DNA from: WHSW01 sp963767475
Lineage (GTDB): Bacteria > Actinomycetota > Thermoleophilia > Solirubrobacterales > 70-9
Direction of reading: 5' to 3'
Assembly (NCBI GenBank): GCA_963767475.1
Contig: CAVYEI010000003.1
Coordinates: forward strand, 992,001-1,056,000
Length of the DNA stretch: 64,000 nucleotides
Positions 44,542 through 52,395 of this stretch are shown piece after piece (position 1 is the stretch's first letter; every line of letters starts with the position of its first letter). A program made the translations under genes and the position numbers. The notes below the pieces were generated by a model, which saw nothing but the letters and a program-made list of their open reading frames with translations, made no database searches and was not told the origin of the DNA.

Positions 44542-45051
44542 CTAGCGCGCGAACGCGGGGATCGCGTCGCCGCCGCCGACGCTGACCCGTTCGACCGCTC
44601 CACCGCCCTCGGCGACATCCCTCAGGCGAGCCAGGGCGCGCTTGAAGTCCTGGCGAAAGCGGCGGCTGGTACCGAACAGGTCGTGCATGCGATCGATGCG
44701 CCTCGCGGGCTCGGTCCAGAATGTGACCGTGGCCTCGCACGACTGTGGCGAGGCGCCCTCGGAGAGCTCCCAGACGGTGAACGCCGGTACGCGGTTGGAA
44801 CGGCCCCCGTAACCGTGCTCGCGAACCAGGTGCGGGCGCTCGGCGACCTCGATCGTGGTGTCCATCCAGCGCTCGGCCTCACGCACGCGAAACCGAGCCG
44901 CGGCGCCGACGCCGACGGGCTCGAGGCGCTGGAGCCGGTACTCGGTCATGAAATGATCGGTGAACGCCGGCCGCAGCGAGAGGTCGATCAGGAGGTCGAA
45001 GACGCGCTCGCGGGGAACGTCGATCAGGATCGTTGCCGAGACCGGGCGCAT
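44542..45051 (-). CDS. SRPBCC/polyketide-cyclase-like protein, 169 aa
   Basis: START/Bet v1-like fold: SATILIDVPRERVFDLLIDL at the N-terminus, an internal FTVWEL / EATVTFWTEP strand pair and a final amphipathic helix RRFRQDFKRALARLRDV. This is the usual pattern of SRPBCC ligand-binding proteins. No catalytic residue can be assigned. It is first in a minus-strand run with the lipoprotein and small membrane protein. Confidence 0.82.
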   Translation of the reverse strand: MRPVSATILIDVPRERVFDLLIDLSLRPAFTDHFMTEYRLQRLEPVGVGAAARFRVREAERWMDTTIEVAERPHLVREHGYGGRSNRVPAFTVWELSEGASPQSCEATVTFWTEPARRIDRMHDLFGTSRRFRQDFKRALARLRDVAEGGGAVERVSVGGGDAIPAFAR

Positions 45052-45059
45052 GCAGGGCG

Positions 45060-45065
45060 ATTGTA
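45060..45065 (-). promoter_or_regulatory. -10 hexamer of the SRPBCC gene
   Basis: TACAAT on the minus strand (45065-45060) ends eight bases before ATG 45051. TTCGGC about 16 bases further upstream is a weak -35. The spacing gives an essentially leaderless transcript. Confidence 0.4.
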
Positions 45066-45121
45066 TTCGCCGCGACGATCAGCCGAACCCGCAATTTCCG
45101 TCCAACCCGTTGTTATTCGTC

Positions 45122-45149
45122 TGGACACTGCGGCCAGCCTCGTTAACAT
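45122..45149 (+). promoter_or_regulatory. Promoter of the FHA gene
   Basis: TGGACA (45122-45127), 16-base spacer, TAACAT (45144-45149). The predicted start lies about 15 bases before ATG 45171; a weak GGG is the only Shine-Dalgarno candidate. Confidence 0.4.
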
Positions 45150-45170
45150 CCGCACTAGTCGGGTAGACCC

Positions 45171-45740
45171 ATGGCCATGCTCGCACAAGACCCCTCCGCC
45201 CCGGAACTGCACCAATCCGGTGAGCAGATCACCGAGCCTCAAACAGGCTCGCTCTGCTGCGTCAGCTGCGGCTTCGCCGTCTCGCTGGGCTCGATCGGGG
45301 CGCTGCCGGAGTGCCCGAACTGCCAGGGGCGCAAGTTCCGCCGCGCCTCGATCTTCGACACCCGGCCGACCGTCGACGCCCGGGCCGTCGACGTCGCCGA
45401 GACGGCGCCGGAGTGGCTGACCGAGGCCCGCGCCGAGCTCGAGCAGGCGGGTCACTACCTCGCCTTCGACGAGGACGACGACGAGTACGCGGTGATTCGC
45501 CTCGAGCTCGGCTGGACCCGGATCGGCCGCTCGGGCGCCGCCGACGTCCGCCTCGATGACGCCACCGTCTCGCGCCGCCACGCGCTGATCGTGCTCACCG
45601 AGTCGGGCGAGCTGCGCGCCCTCGACGACCGCAGCCTCAACGGCCTCTTCGTCAACGGCGAGCAGGTCGACTGGGCGCCGCTCGCCGACGGCGACGAGCT
45701 CGAGATCGGCCGCTACCGCCTCTACGTGCTCGCTGCTTAG
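45171..45740 (+). CDS. Zinc-ribbon and FHA-domain protein, 189 aa
   Basis: Residues 29-52 hold two CxxC pairs (CVSCGF and CPNCQG) that form a rubredoxin-like zinc ribbon. Residues about 100-185 are a forkhead-associated domain binding phosphothreonine: TRIGRSGAADVRLDDATVSRRHALI, with the conserved GR, SRRH and, later, RSLNGLFVNG. There is no kinase or phosphatase gene nearby in the window. It may be a target or adaptor of a Ser/Thr kinase. It converges on gltB with 45 bases between them. Confidence 0.88.
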   Translation: MAMLAQDPSAPELHQSGEQITEPQTGSLCCVSCGFAVSLGSIGALPECPNCQGRKFRRASIFDTRPTVDARAVDVAETAPEWLTEARAELEQAGHYLAFDEDDDEYAVIRLELGWTRIGRSGAADVRLDDATVSRRHALIVLTESGELRALDDRSLNGLFVNGEQVDWAPLADGDELEIGRYRLYVLAA

Positions 45741-45785
45741 CCGCGACCCCGCGAGAGCGGACGCGAAGCGGACCATCCGCGGGAG

Positions 45786-48700
45786 CTACTCGGTGGAGAT
45801 GTTCGGGTCCGCCTGGACCTTCTCCGGGATGATCATCAGGAAGTGCTCGGGCGCCTCGGAGATGAGCGTCAGCACCCGCTCGGCCTCCTCGTCCTGGCCG
45901 GTCGCGCGCAGCTCCTCCGCGTAGTGGCCGAGCAGGTCCTCGATGTCGAGGATGCCCTCGGCGTCGAGGTCGGCGAGGGCGACCTTGGCCCCCTCGCCGA
46001 GGCGGCCCTGGATCGTCTCGCGGTCGAGGCCCCAGTCCGGGTTCTGGCGCACGTAGACGCGCCCCCCGGTCATCCCGGCGCAGGCCCAGGGGCCGATGTC
46101 GCCGAGCACGACCGCCCGCCCGGAGGTCATGTACTCGAAGGCAAAGCCCTTGGCGTTGGCACGATCGGAGACGCAGCCGAGCGCGTCGTCGAGCGGCTCG
46201 GCGGGCTCGCCGCCGAGGACCACGTCGGCGCCGGAGAGGCGGATGCAAAAGCGCGAGTCCGCCGATCCCTGGACGAACAGCCGGCCGCGCTGGGCGCCGT
46301 AGGCGAACGACTTGCCGACCGAGCCGTTGACGCGTTGCCCGTTTGCGCCCTTGCCCTTGAGGATCGAGACGGTGCCGCCGAGCATCGCCTTGCCGACCCC
46401 GTCCTGGGCGCCGCCCTCGACCCGGACGACGAGCCCGTAGGCGTTGAAGGCGCCGAATCCCTGGCCCGCGACCGAGCCGCCGTTGAAGTCGAGCTCGGCG
46501 AGCACGTCGAGCGATCCCTCGGGCGCCCCGTCGTAGATCCGCGCCCGTGAGATCGCCCCGGCGAGCTCGGCGCCGAGGACGCGGTCGTTGGCGTCGGTCG
46601 GGCGCGGGAACTCGAGCCGCACCCCGGGGCTGTCGACGAGGTGCTCGGCGAGCTCGGCGAGCTGCGCCGAGGCCTGCTTCGGCTCCATCCGGATCGGCCG
46701 CGCGCGGACGAGGCCGGCCTCGGCGCGCGCCTCGACCGGCTCCGTATCGCCAACCGGCAGATCGACCGGAGCGAGGTCGAGATACTCGTCGAAGGGCGCG
46801 ATCAGCTGGCCGAGGTCGAGCTCGTTGGCGCGGGCGATCTGCTCGAGCAGATCCGAGCGGCCGACCAGGTCCTGGGTGCGCTCGTAGCCGAGCTCGGCGG
46901 TGAGGGCGCGGACCTCCTCGCCCATCGCCGAGAAGAAACGAGCGCAGTTGTCGGCGGCGGTCGTGACCACCTGCGGGGTGAACTTCTTCAGCCCGTGCTC
47001 GGTCGCCTGCTGCGGGGTCTCGATCTGGGTCGCGATCCCGACGTGGCAGGTGTCGAGCTGGCAGCCGCGGCAGATCGTGCAGCCGAGCGAGACCATCGCC
47101 AGGGTCCCGAAGGCGACCCGGTTCGCCCCCATGCAGACGAGCTTGACGATGTCGTGGGCGTGGCGATAGCCGCCGTCGGCCCAGATCTCGACCCGGTTGC
47201 GGATCCCGGCCTCCATCAGCGCCCGGTGGACGAGCCGGGTGCCGATGTCGGAGGGCAGGCCGACGTGGCGCAGGGCGTGCTGGCGCGCCGCTCCGGTCCC
47301 GCCCTCGAACCCCGAGAGGGTGATGATGTCGGCGCCGGCCTTGGCGATCCCAAGGCCGATCGTGCCGATGTTCGGCACCACCGGGACCTTGACCGAGACG
47401 CGCAGGTCGGGGTTCACGGTCTTGAGCTCGTCGATCAGCTCCGCCAGGTCCTCGATCGAGTAGAGGTCGTGGTTGTTGGAGGGCGAGATCAGGTCGGTCC
47501 CGGGCGACGCGTTTCGGGCCGCGGCGACCTTCTCCGAAACCTTCTTGCCCGGCAGGTGGCCGCCCTCGCCCGGCTTTGCCCCCTGGCCGATCTTGATCTC
47601 GGCGAGGTAGGACGAGTTCAGCATCTCGGCCGAGACGCCGAAGCGACCTGAGGCGACCTGCTGGCCGCGCCACTTGCGGTAGCGGCCGTACATGTCGCGG
47701 ATCTCGCCGCCCTCGCCGTTGATGCAGAGGATGTTGATCTGCTTCGCCGCCTCGGCGTAGGAGCGGAAGGCGGGCTCGGACTGGGAGCCGAAGCTCATCG
47801 ACGAGATCACGATCGGGTAGTCGTGATGACCGACAGAGGTATCTACACCGGCCGGTTCGATCGTGCTCCGGTCGGATTTGATGCCAATGATGTGGCGCAT
47901 CGAGATCGGGCTCTCGGCCTCGAGCTCGCGCACCTTCGCCGAGTAGTCCTCGTAGCTGGCGCCGCCGTTGGCCGCGGCGACCGCGGCCTTGTAGACCTTG
48001 GGGTAGAAGCGGAAGGTCTTCGCCGGCTTCGCCGCCGTCTCCTCGGCGGCGAGGATCGCGTGGCGCGCGTCGCTGTCGGCGTCGAGGTCGCCGAATCCGA
48101 CCCCGGCGGTGGCCGAGGCGGCGAAGGCGTCGGTCTGGAAGATCTCGGCGAGCTCGGGCTTGATCCCGATCGAGGAGAACTGGCGCGCGTAGCCGCGGAC
48201 CTCGTGGATCCCGATCGTCGAGATCACCTTCTCGATTCCCTTGCCGAGGCCGGCGCAGACGTTGGCGACGTCCTCGGAGTAGTCGTCGACGCATACGACC
48301 TCGAGCATCACGTACGGGTTGACGCCGTTGGCGCCGAGCCCGAGGGCGAGGACGACGTCGTGGACGTTGCGGATCGCCGCCGAGCGGAGCACGATCGAAC
48401 AGCGCCGGCGCAGGTTCTCCGCCCCCGGCTCGACCCGGAAGTGCTTCAGCGCCTGGTCGATCGCCGAGGTCGCCAGGTGGGGATCGAGGTAGCGCCGCTC
48501 GCCGTCGTAGACGGTGCGGTCGGTGAGCACCAGCAGCTCGGCGCCGTCGCGGACGAACTTGGCGGCCTCCTGCTTCAGCCGCTCGATCGCGCCGACCGTG
48601 GTCTCGGACTCGAGCAGGGCGATGTCGAGCGCCGCGGCGCGCCCCCGGAACTCCTCCCACAGGTCCTCCATCAGGTAGGTCTGGTGCGGGCGGGCGATCT

Positions 48701-50426
48701 CGCGATAGGTCGTGTCGGAGAGCGGCGCCAGGCCGTGGTGGCCCCCGAGGATGACCGGGAACGAGGTCTCGACCGTGCCGGTGTCGGCGCCCGGGTCGTG
48801 CAGCGAGGGTCGGCGGCCGAACACCGCGCGGGTGGAGAAGTGCTCCATCTCGCGCTCGCGGTCGATCGCCGGGTTGGTGACCACGGCGACCGTCTCCTTG
48901 AAGTAGTCGGCGAGGTTCTGGCGCTCGGGGCTGAGCGCCGCCAGCGGCCCGTCATAACCGAGCGAGCCGATCGGCTCGGCGCCGTTCGACGCCATCTGCT
49001 GGCAGAGCTTGACGTCGTCGCGTTGCCAGCCGAAGCCGGCGAGGATGCTCTCCGGCACCTTGACCGGCTCCGCCGGCCCGGCGGCGCTGTAGCCGGGCAC
49101 GTCGGTGCCCTCGAGCGGACCGCCGGTGAACAGCGCCCGGTCATAGGGCGCCGCCCGCTCGGTCGAGGTTCGCGCGAGCCAGCGGCGGGCGACCTCGTGC
49201 TGCATCTCAGAATGCGACCAAAGCCGCGAGCGGCGCCTGTCGGCTTCGATCGTCACCATCGCCTTCTCGCCCGGCCCCAGCGGCAGCGGCTCGGAGACCA
49301 TCTCGTGGACGCTGACGACCCCGGGCTCGGAGCTGAAGATGTGATCGTCGGCGGTCTCCACGCGCCACAGCGGGCGCAGGCCGAGCGCGTCGGCGGAGAA
49401 AACGCACTCGTCGCCATGGCGGGCGATCAGCGCCACCGGGCCCTGCGCGAACGGCCCCATGACCTCGCGCATGTACATGAAGAACGGGTGCAGCTCCGAG
49501 GGCAGCGAGCGGATCTCGTTGACCACCGGCGGCACGATCAGCTCCATCGCCTCGGCCAGCGAGAGCCCCTCGGCGCGCATCAGGTGGTCGATCGTCCGGT
49601 TCAGGTCCTGGGAGTCCGAGCCCCCGGCGGGGATGCTCACGCCGAGCGCCCGCGCCTCCTGACGCAGCTGCTCGATCGTGTTGATCTCGCCGTTGTGGCC
49701 GAGGACGGAGAACGGCTGCACGCGGCGAAACGAGGGCCAGGTGTTGGTCGAGTAGCGGTTGTGTCCGAAGCAGGCGACGGTCTCGAAGCGCTCGTCGCGA
49801 AGGTCGGGGTAGTACTCGCCCAGCACCCGCGGGGCCCCCATCACCTTGTAGACGCAGGTCGTCGACGAGAACGAGGGCAGGTCGAGGCCGAGCTCGGACT
49901 CGAGCTCGCCGCTGAGCGCGAACAGGTCGCGCTCGGCGTGCTCGGCCGAGGCGAGCACCCCGGCGAGCTGCCAGAAGTGCGGCTCCTCCTCGCGCGCCGT
50001 CGCGCCCAGCGCCTGCGACTCGACCGCGCCGAGGCGCTCGGCGAGGACCCGGAACCCCGCCCGGCCGAGCAGCTCGCGCGCATCGTGCAGCGTCGGCTCG
50101 ATCTCGGCGGAGCGCTCGATGAAGACGTGGGCGACGGCGAACGCCGGGTCGTGGACGAGCGCCGGGTTGTGACCGCCCGCACGCACCTCCTCGGCCCAGA
50201 TCCGGCGCGGGATGTCGACCAGAATCCCGCAGCCGTCGCCCTCGCCATCGACGTTGCCCGCCCTGTGCAGCATCTTCTGGAGGTTCGCCAGCGCCAGCGC
50301 CACCGGCTCACCGCTCGCGGTCGCGTCCTTGCGGACCGAGGCGTAAAGCGCACAGGCGTCGTGATCGTCGACCGACGGCGGCGAGACCAGCGGGCGCCAG
50401 GGCAGGTGCGGTGAGTAACGCTTCAA
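45786..50426 (-). CDS. gltB: Glutamate synthase large subunit, 1546 aa
   Basis: Makes glutamate from glutamine and 2-oxoglutarate. The N-terminal class II amidotransferase carries DDHDACALYASV; C25 would be the nucleophile after removal of a 24-residue propeptide. It continues with HNRYSTNTWPSF and LGHNGEINTIEQLR. The FMN domain around 800-1170 has SFGSQSEPAFRSYAEAAKQI and STIGIHEVRGYARQFSSIG. The 3Fe-4S motif is CTICRGCQLDTC near residue 1115. The C-terminal GXGXG beta-helix follows (GGTVSILKGKGANGQRVNGS). The form is the HRAGNVDGEGDGCG variant seen outside the proteobacterial type. TTG 50426 has GGGAGG five bases upstream. No gltD is in the window. Confidence 0.95.
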   Translation of the reverse strand: MKRYSPHLPWRPLVSPPSVDDHDACALYASVRKDATASGEPVALALANLQKMLHRAGNVDGEGDGCGILVDIPRRIWAEEVRAGGHNPALVHDPAFAVAHVFIERSAEIEPTLHDARELLGRAGFRVLAERLGAVESQALGATAREEEPHFWQLAGVLASAEHAERDLFALSGELESELGLDLPSFSSTTCVYKVMGAPRVLGEYYPDLRDERFETVACFGHNRYSTNTWPSFRRVQPFSVLGHNGEINTIEQLRQEARALGVSIPAGGSDSQDLNRTIDHLMRAEGLSLAEAMELIVPPVVNEIRSLPSELHPFFMYMREVMGPFAQGPVALIARHGDECVFSADALGLRPLWRVETADDHIFSSEPGVVSVHEMVSEPLPLGPGEKAMVTIEADRRRSRLWSHSEMQHEVARRWLARTSTERAAPYDRALFTGGPLEGTDVPGYSAAGPAEPVKVPESILAGFGWQRDDVKLCQQMASNGAEPIGSLGYDGPLAALSPERQNLADYFKETVAVVTNPAIDREREMEHFSTRAVFGRRPSLHDPGADTGTVETSFPVILGGHHGLAPLSDTTYREIARPHQTYLMEDLWEEFRGRAAALDIALLESETTVGAIERLKQEAAKFVRDGAELLVLTDRTVYDGERRYLDPHLATSAIDQALKHFRVEPGAENLRRRCSIVLRSAAIRNVHDVVLALGLGANGVNPYVMLEVVCVDDYSEDVANVCAGLGKGIEKVISTIGIHEVRGYARQFSSIGIKPELAEIFQTDAFAASATAGVGFGDLDADSDARHAILAAEETAAKPAKTFRFYPKVYKAAVAAANGGASYEDYSAKVRELEAESPISMRHIIGIKSDRSTIEPAGVDTSVGHHDYPIVISSMSFGSQSEPAFRSYAEAAKQINILCINGEGGEIRDMYGRYRKWRGQQVASGRFGVSAEMLNSSYLAEIKIGQGAKPGEGGHLPGKKVSEKVAAARNASPGTDLISPSNNHDLYSIEDLAELIDELKTVNPDLRVSVKVPVVPNIGTIGLGIAKAGADIITLSGFEGGTGAARQHALRHVGLPSDIGTRLVHRALMEAGIRNRVEIWADGGYRHAHDIVKLVCMGANRVAFGTLAMVSLGCTICRGCQLDTCHVGIATQIETPQQATEHGLKKFTPQVVTTAADNCARFFSAMGEEVRALTAELGYERTQDLVGRSDLLEQIARANELDLGQLIAPFDEYLDLAPVDLPVGDTEPVEARAEAGLVRARPIRMEPKQASAQLAELAEHLVDSPGVRLEFPRPTDANDRVLGAELAGAISRARIYDGAPEGSLDVLAELDFNGGSVAGQGFGAFNAYGLVVRVEGGAQDGVGKAMLGGTVSILKGKGANGQRVNGSVGKSFAYGAQRGRLFVQGSADSRFCIRLSGADVVLGGEPAEPLDDALGCVSDRANAKGFAFEYMTSGRAVVLGDIGPWACAGMTGGRVYVRQNPDWGLDRETIQGRLGEGAKVALADLDAEGILDIEDLLGHYAEELRATGQDEEAERVLTLISEAPEHFLMIIPEKVQADPNISTE

Positions 50427-50477
50427 TTGAACCTCCCGGGTTCCGCGCCTTCTTCGAGCGGGCGCGCGACGGGGATG

Positions 50478-50516
50478 GGAGAGCCGGATTATATGACCGC
50501 TGTCAGGCGGCTCTCC
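50478..50516 (-). promoter_or_regulatory. gltB promoter enclosed by a 9-bp inverted repeat
   Basis: On the minus strand a perfect -10 box TATAAT lies at 50493-50488, about 62 bases before the gltB start. It is enclosed by the perfect inverted repeat GGAGAGCCG (50478-50486) and CGGCTCTCC (50508-50516) with 21 bases between. No -35 consensus is visible, as expected if a regulator bound to the repeat controls this promoter. Confidence 0.5.
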
Positions 50517-50528
50517 ACGGGGTCCTGC

Positions 50529-51488
50529 TCAAGCGTCCGTGTTCGACGGTGCGGCGGCCGCGCAGCTCGCGGCTGCCGCCTGGATCAGCCGGTGGTTGGG
50601 ATCAGGCGGATTGCCGCCCTCGCCGAGCACGGCCTCGAGTCCATCCGGCGGGCCCGGGAAGCCGGCGCGAACGCGTTCGACGATGCATCCGCAGAGGCTG
50701 ATCTCGCCACCGCTCTGGGCACAGCGGTAGACGAAGGTGAGCTCCTCCGCCGCCCAGCCGTCGAGGAGCCAGCGACGGCCGTCGTGCCAAGCCTCGATGA
50801 ACACGTCCGGATCGGCGACGACGTAGACCTTGGCGGCCGAGAAGCCCGCGAGCCGGCCGCGGATCTCGACCCCGAGGTCCTCGCCCTCGAAGGCTTCGAG
50901 CTCCGGCTTGGTCAGGTTCGAGGCCGGGTCCACGTCGGTGACGATCTGCTTGCAGTCGCCGGCACGGACCGAGGCGAGAGTGGAGCCGGTTACCCGGGCG
51001 ACGAGCTCGAGTTGCTGGCCCGGCGTCAGCAGCCGGCAGGCCGCGGCGCCGTCGCCTCCGAGCCGAGCGGAGATGTAGTCGCGCGCCACCTGGGCGATCT
51101 TCTCCCGCTGCTCATACCCCTTCCACGCCACAATCGACGCCTCGATCGAGGTGATTCTGTCGGATCGATCGTCGTAACCCGCGACGATCAGTCTGATCAC
51201 CAAGCCGAAGAGGACAGCCAGCACAAGCCCTAGTCGAACAGGATGCTGATCGGCGGTCGGAGCCTCGCCGAGGCGCCGCACCGTCCCGATCAGGCCCACG
51301 GCAAGCAATATCACTCCGAAGGCGAGGCCGACCCGGCTTGCGGCGTCGTAGAGGCCGATCGATCCGGGCAAGTCATGCGGCTGCAGCGCCCAGTGCGCGA
51401 TCATGCCAACGCCGGCGACGATTCCGAGCACGGGCAAGGCCAGCCGGCGCTGCGGTGGACCCCCCGAATAGTCCCGTGTCGATCCCAC
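50529..51488 (-). CDS. Membrane-anchored hypothetical protein with NTF2-like extracellular part, about 319 aa
   Basis: Not recognised. From GTG 51488, three hydrophobic segments: LALPVLGIVAGVGMIAHWAL, VGLAFGVILLAVGLIGTV and LGLVLAVLFGLVIRLIVAGY. The remaining 210 residues are soluble and contain EKIAQVARDYISARLGGDGAAACRLLTPGQQLEL, similar to the crowded helix of NTF2-like or DUF4878 secreted domains, followed by beta strands (VYVVADPDVFIEAWHDGRRW). The start codon is uncertain. It runs toward gltB, with about 36 bases between its stop and the gltB promoter. Confidence 0.7.
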   Translation of the reverse strand: MGSTRDYSGGPPQRRLALPVLGIVAGVGMIAHWALQPHDLPGSIGLYDAASRVGLAFGVILLAVGLIGTVRRLGEAPTADQHPVRLGLVLAVLFGLVIRLIVAGYDDRSDRITSIEASIVAWKGYEQREKIAQVARDYISARLGGDGAAACRLLTPGQQLELVARVTGSTLASVRAGDCKQIVTDVDPASNLTKPELEAFEGEDLGVEIRGRLAGFSAAKVYVVADPDVFIEAWHDGRRWLLDGWAAEELTFVYRCAQSGGEISLCGCIVERVRAGFPGPPDGLEAVLGEGGNPPDPNHRLIQAAAASCAAAAPSNTDA

Positions 51489-51575
51489 TGCATGCCTGAT
51501 CGACGCCTCGTGCCGTCGGCTTGAACGTCGAGCCGGTGATCGGTCGATCCCGAGCCGCCCGGACGGCGGTCCGAC

Positions 51576-51581
51576 TAGGAT
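51576..51581 (+). promoter_or_regulatory. -10 hexamer for leaderless parA mRNA
   Basis: TAGGAT occupies positions -12 to -7 before ATG 51588. No Shine-Dalgarno is visible in the six bases between. Confidence 0.45.
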
Positions 51582-51587
51582 CGACCG

Positions 51588-52391
51588 ATGGCGACCACGA
51601 TCGCGGTCCTCTCGCAGAAGGGAGGCACCGGCAAAACCACTCTCACCCGCAGCCTCACCGACGTCTTCACCCGTCTCGGCCTCAGCGTGCTCGCGATCGA
51701 CGCCGATCCGCAGGGCAACCTCTCCGACTACTTCGACACCGACCCCGACGCTCAGCCGACGCTCGCCGACGTGCTCCAGGGCCAGGTCCGGGCCGCGGAG
51801 GCGGTCCACGGCCAGGTGATCCCGGCGAACATGCGCCTTGCCGAGGCCGAGCTGATGCTGGCCGGCAAGATCGGCCGCGAGGTGACGCTGCGAAACGCGT
51901 TGCGTGATCTGAAGCGCGAGCGCGACCTGATCCTGATCGACTGCCCGCCGACGCTGGGTCTGCTCTCGGTCAACGCCCTGGTCGCCGCCGATTACGCGCT
52001 GCTGACCACCGAGGCGCAGTACTTCTCCTTCCACGGGGTCGAGCAGGCGCTCGAGGTCGTCGAGCTGGCCCGCGAGTCGCTCAACCCCGAGCTCGAGCTG
52101 CTGGCGGTGGTGCTCAACATCGCCAACATGCGCACAAAGCACGCTCGCCAGACCCTGGAGTCGCTTCGCGAGCGCTTCGGCGACAAGGTCTGCCGGACCG
52201 TGATCCGCCAGTCGATCGCCTACGCCGAGTCGGCCGAACGCGCGGTCCCGATCCTCGACTACCGCCCCGACCGCGGCGCCGACTACCTCTCGCTGGCCGG
52301 CGAGCTGCTGCGCCGGCTCTCGCGCCAGGACCTGCTCGAGCGCCTCGACGAGCTCTCGACCGAGCTCGTGCCGGCCGGCGCCGCGCGCTAG
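51588..52391 (+). CDS. ParA family ATPase (orphan), 267 aa
   Basis: Deviant Walker A LSQKGGTGKTTLTRSL at residues 8-23 with the signature lysine, switch I VLAIDADPQGNLSDYF, and Walker B DLILIDCPPTLG. This matches chromosomal ParA/Soj. No parB and no parS-like site are next to it, so it is not the usual parAB pair near the replication origin. It may position another cargo. The following decarboxylase gene starts four bases after its stop, so both probably share an mRNA. Confidence 0.92.
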   Translation: MATTIAVLSQKGGTGKTTLTRSLTDVFTRLGLSVLAIDADPQGNLSDYFDTDPDAQPTLADVLQGQVRAAEAVHGQVIPANMRLAEAELMLAGKIGREVTLRNALRDLKRERDLILIDCPPTLGLLSVNALVAADYALLTTEAQYFSFHGVEQALEVVELARESLNPELELLAVVLNIANMRTKHARQTLESLRERFGDKVCRTVIRQSIAYAESAERAVPILDYRPDRGADYLSLAGELLRRLSRQDLLERLDELSTELVPAGAAR

Positions 52392-52395
52392 GCCG

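Noticed and set aside
47823..50414. 863-codon open frame on the plus strand opposite gltB
   Set aside because: Antisense shadow of a fully conserved glutamate synthase; low-complexity composition and no recognisable motif.
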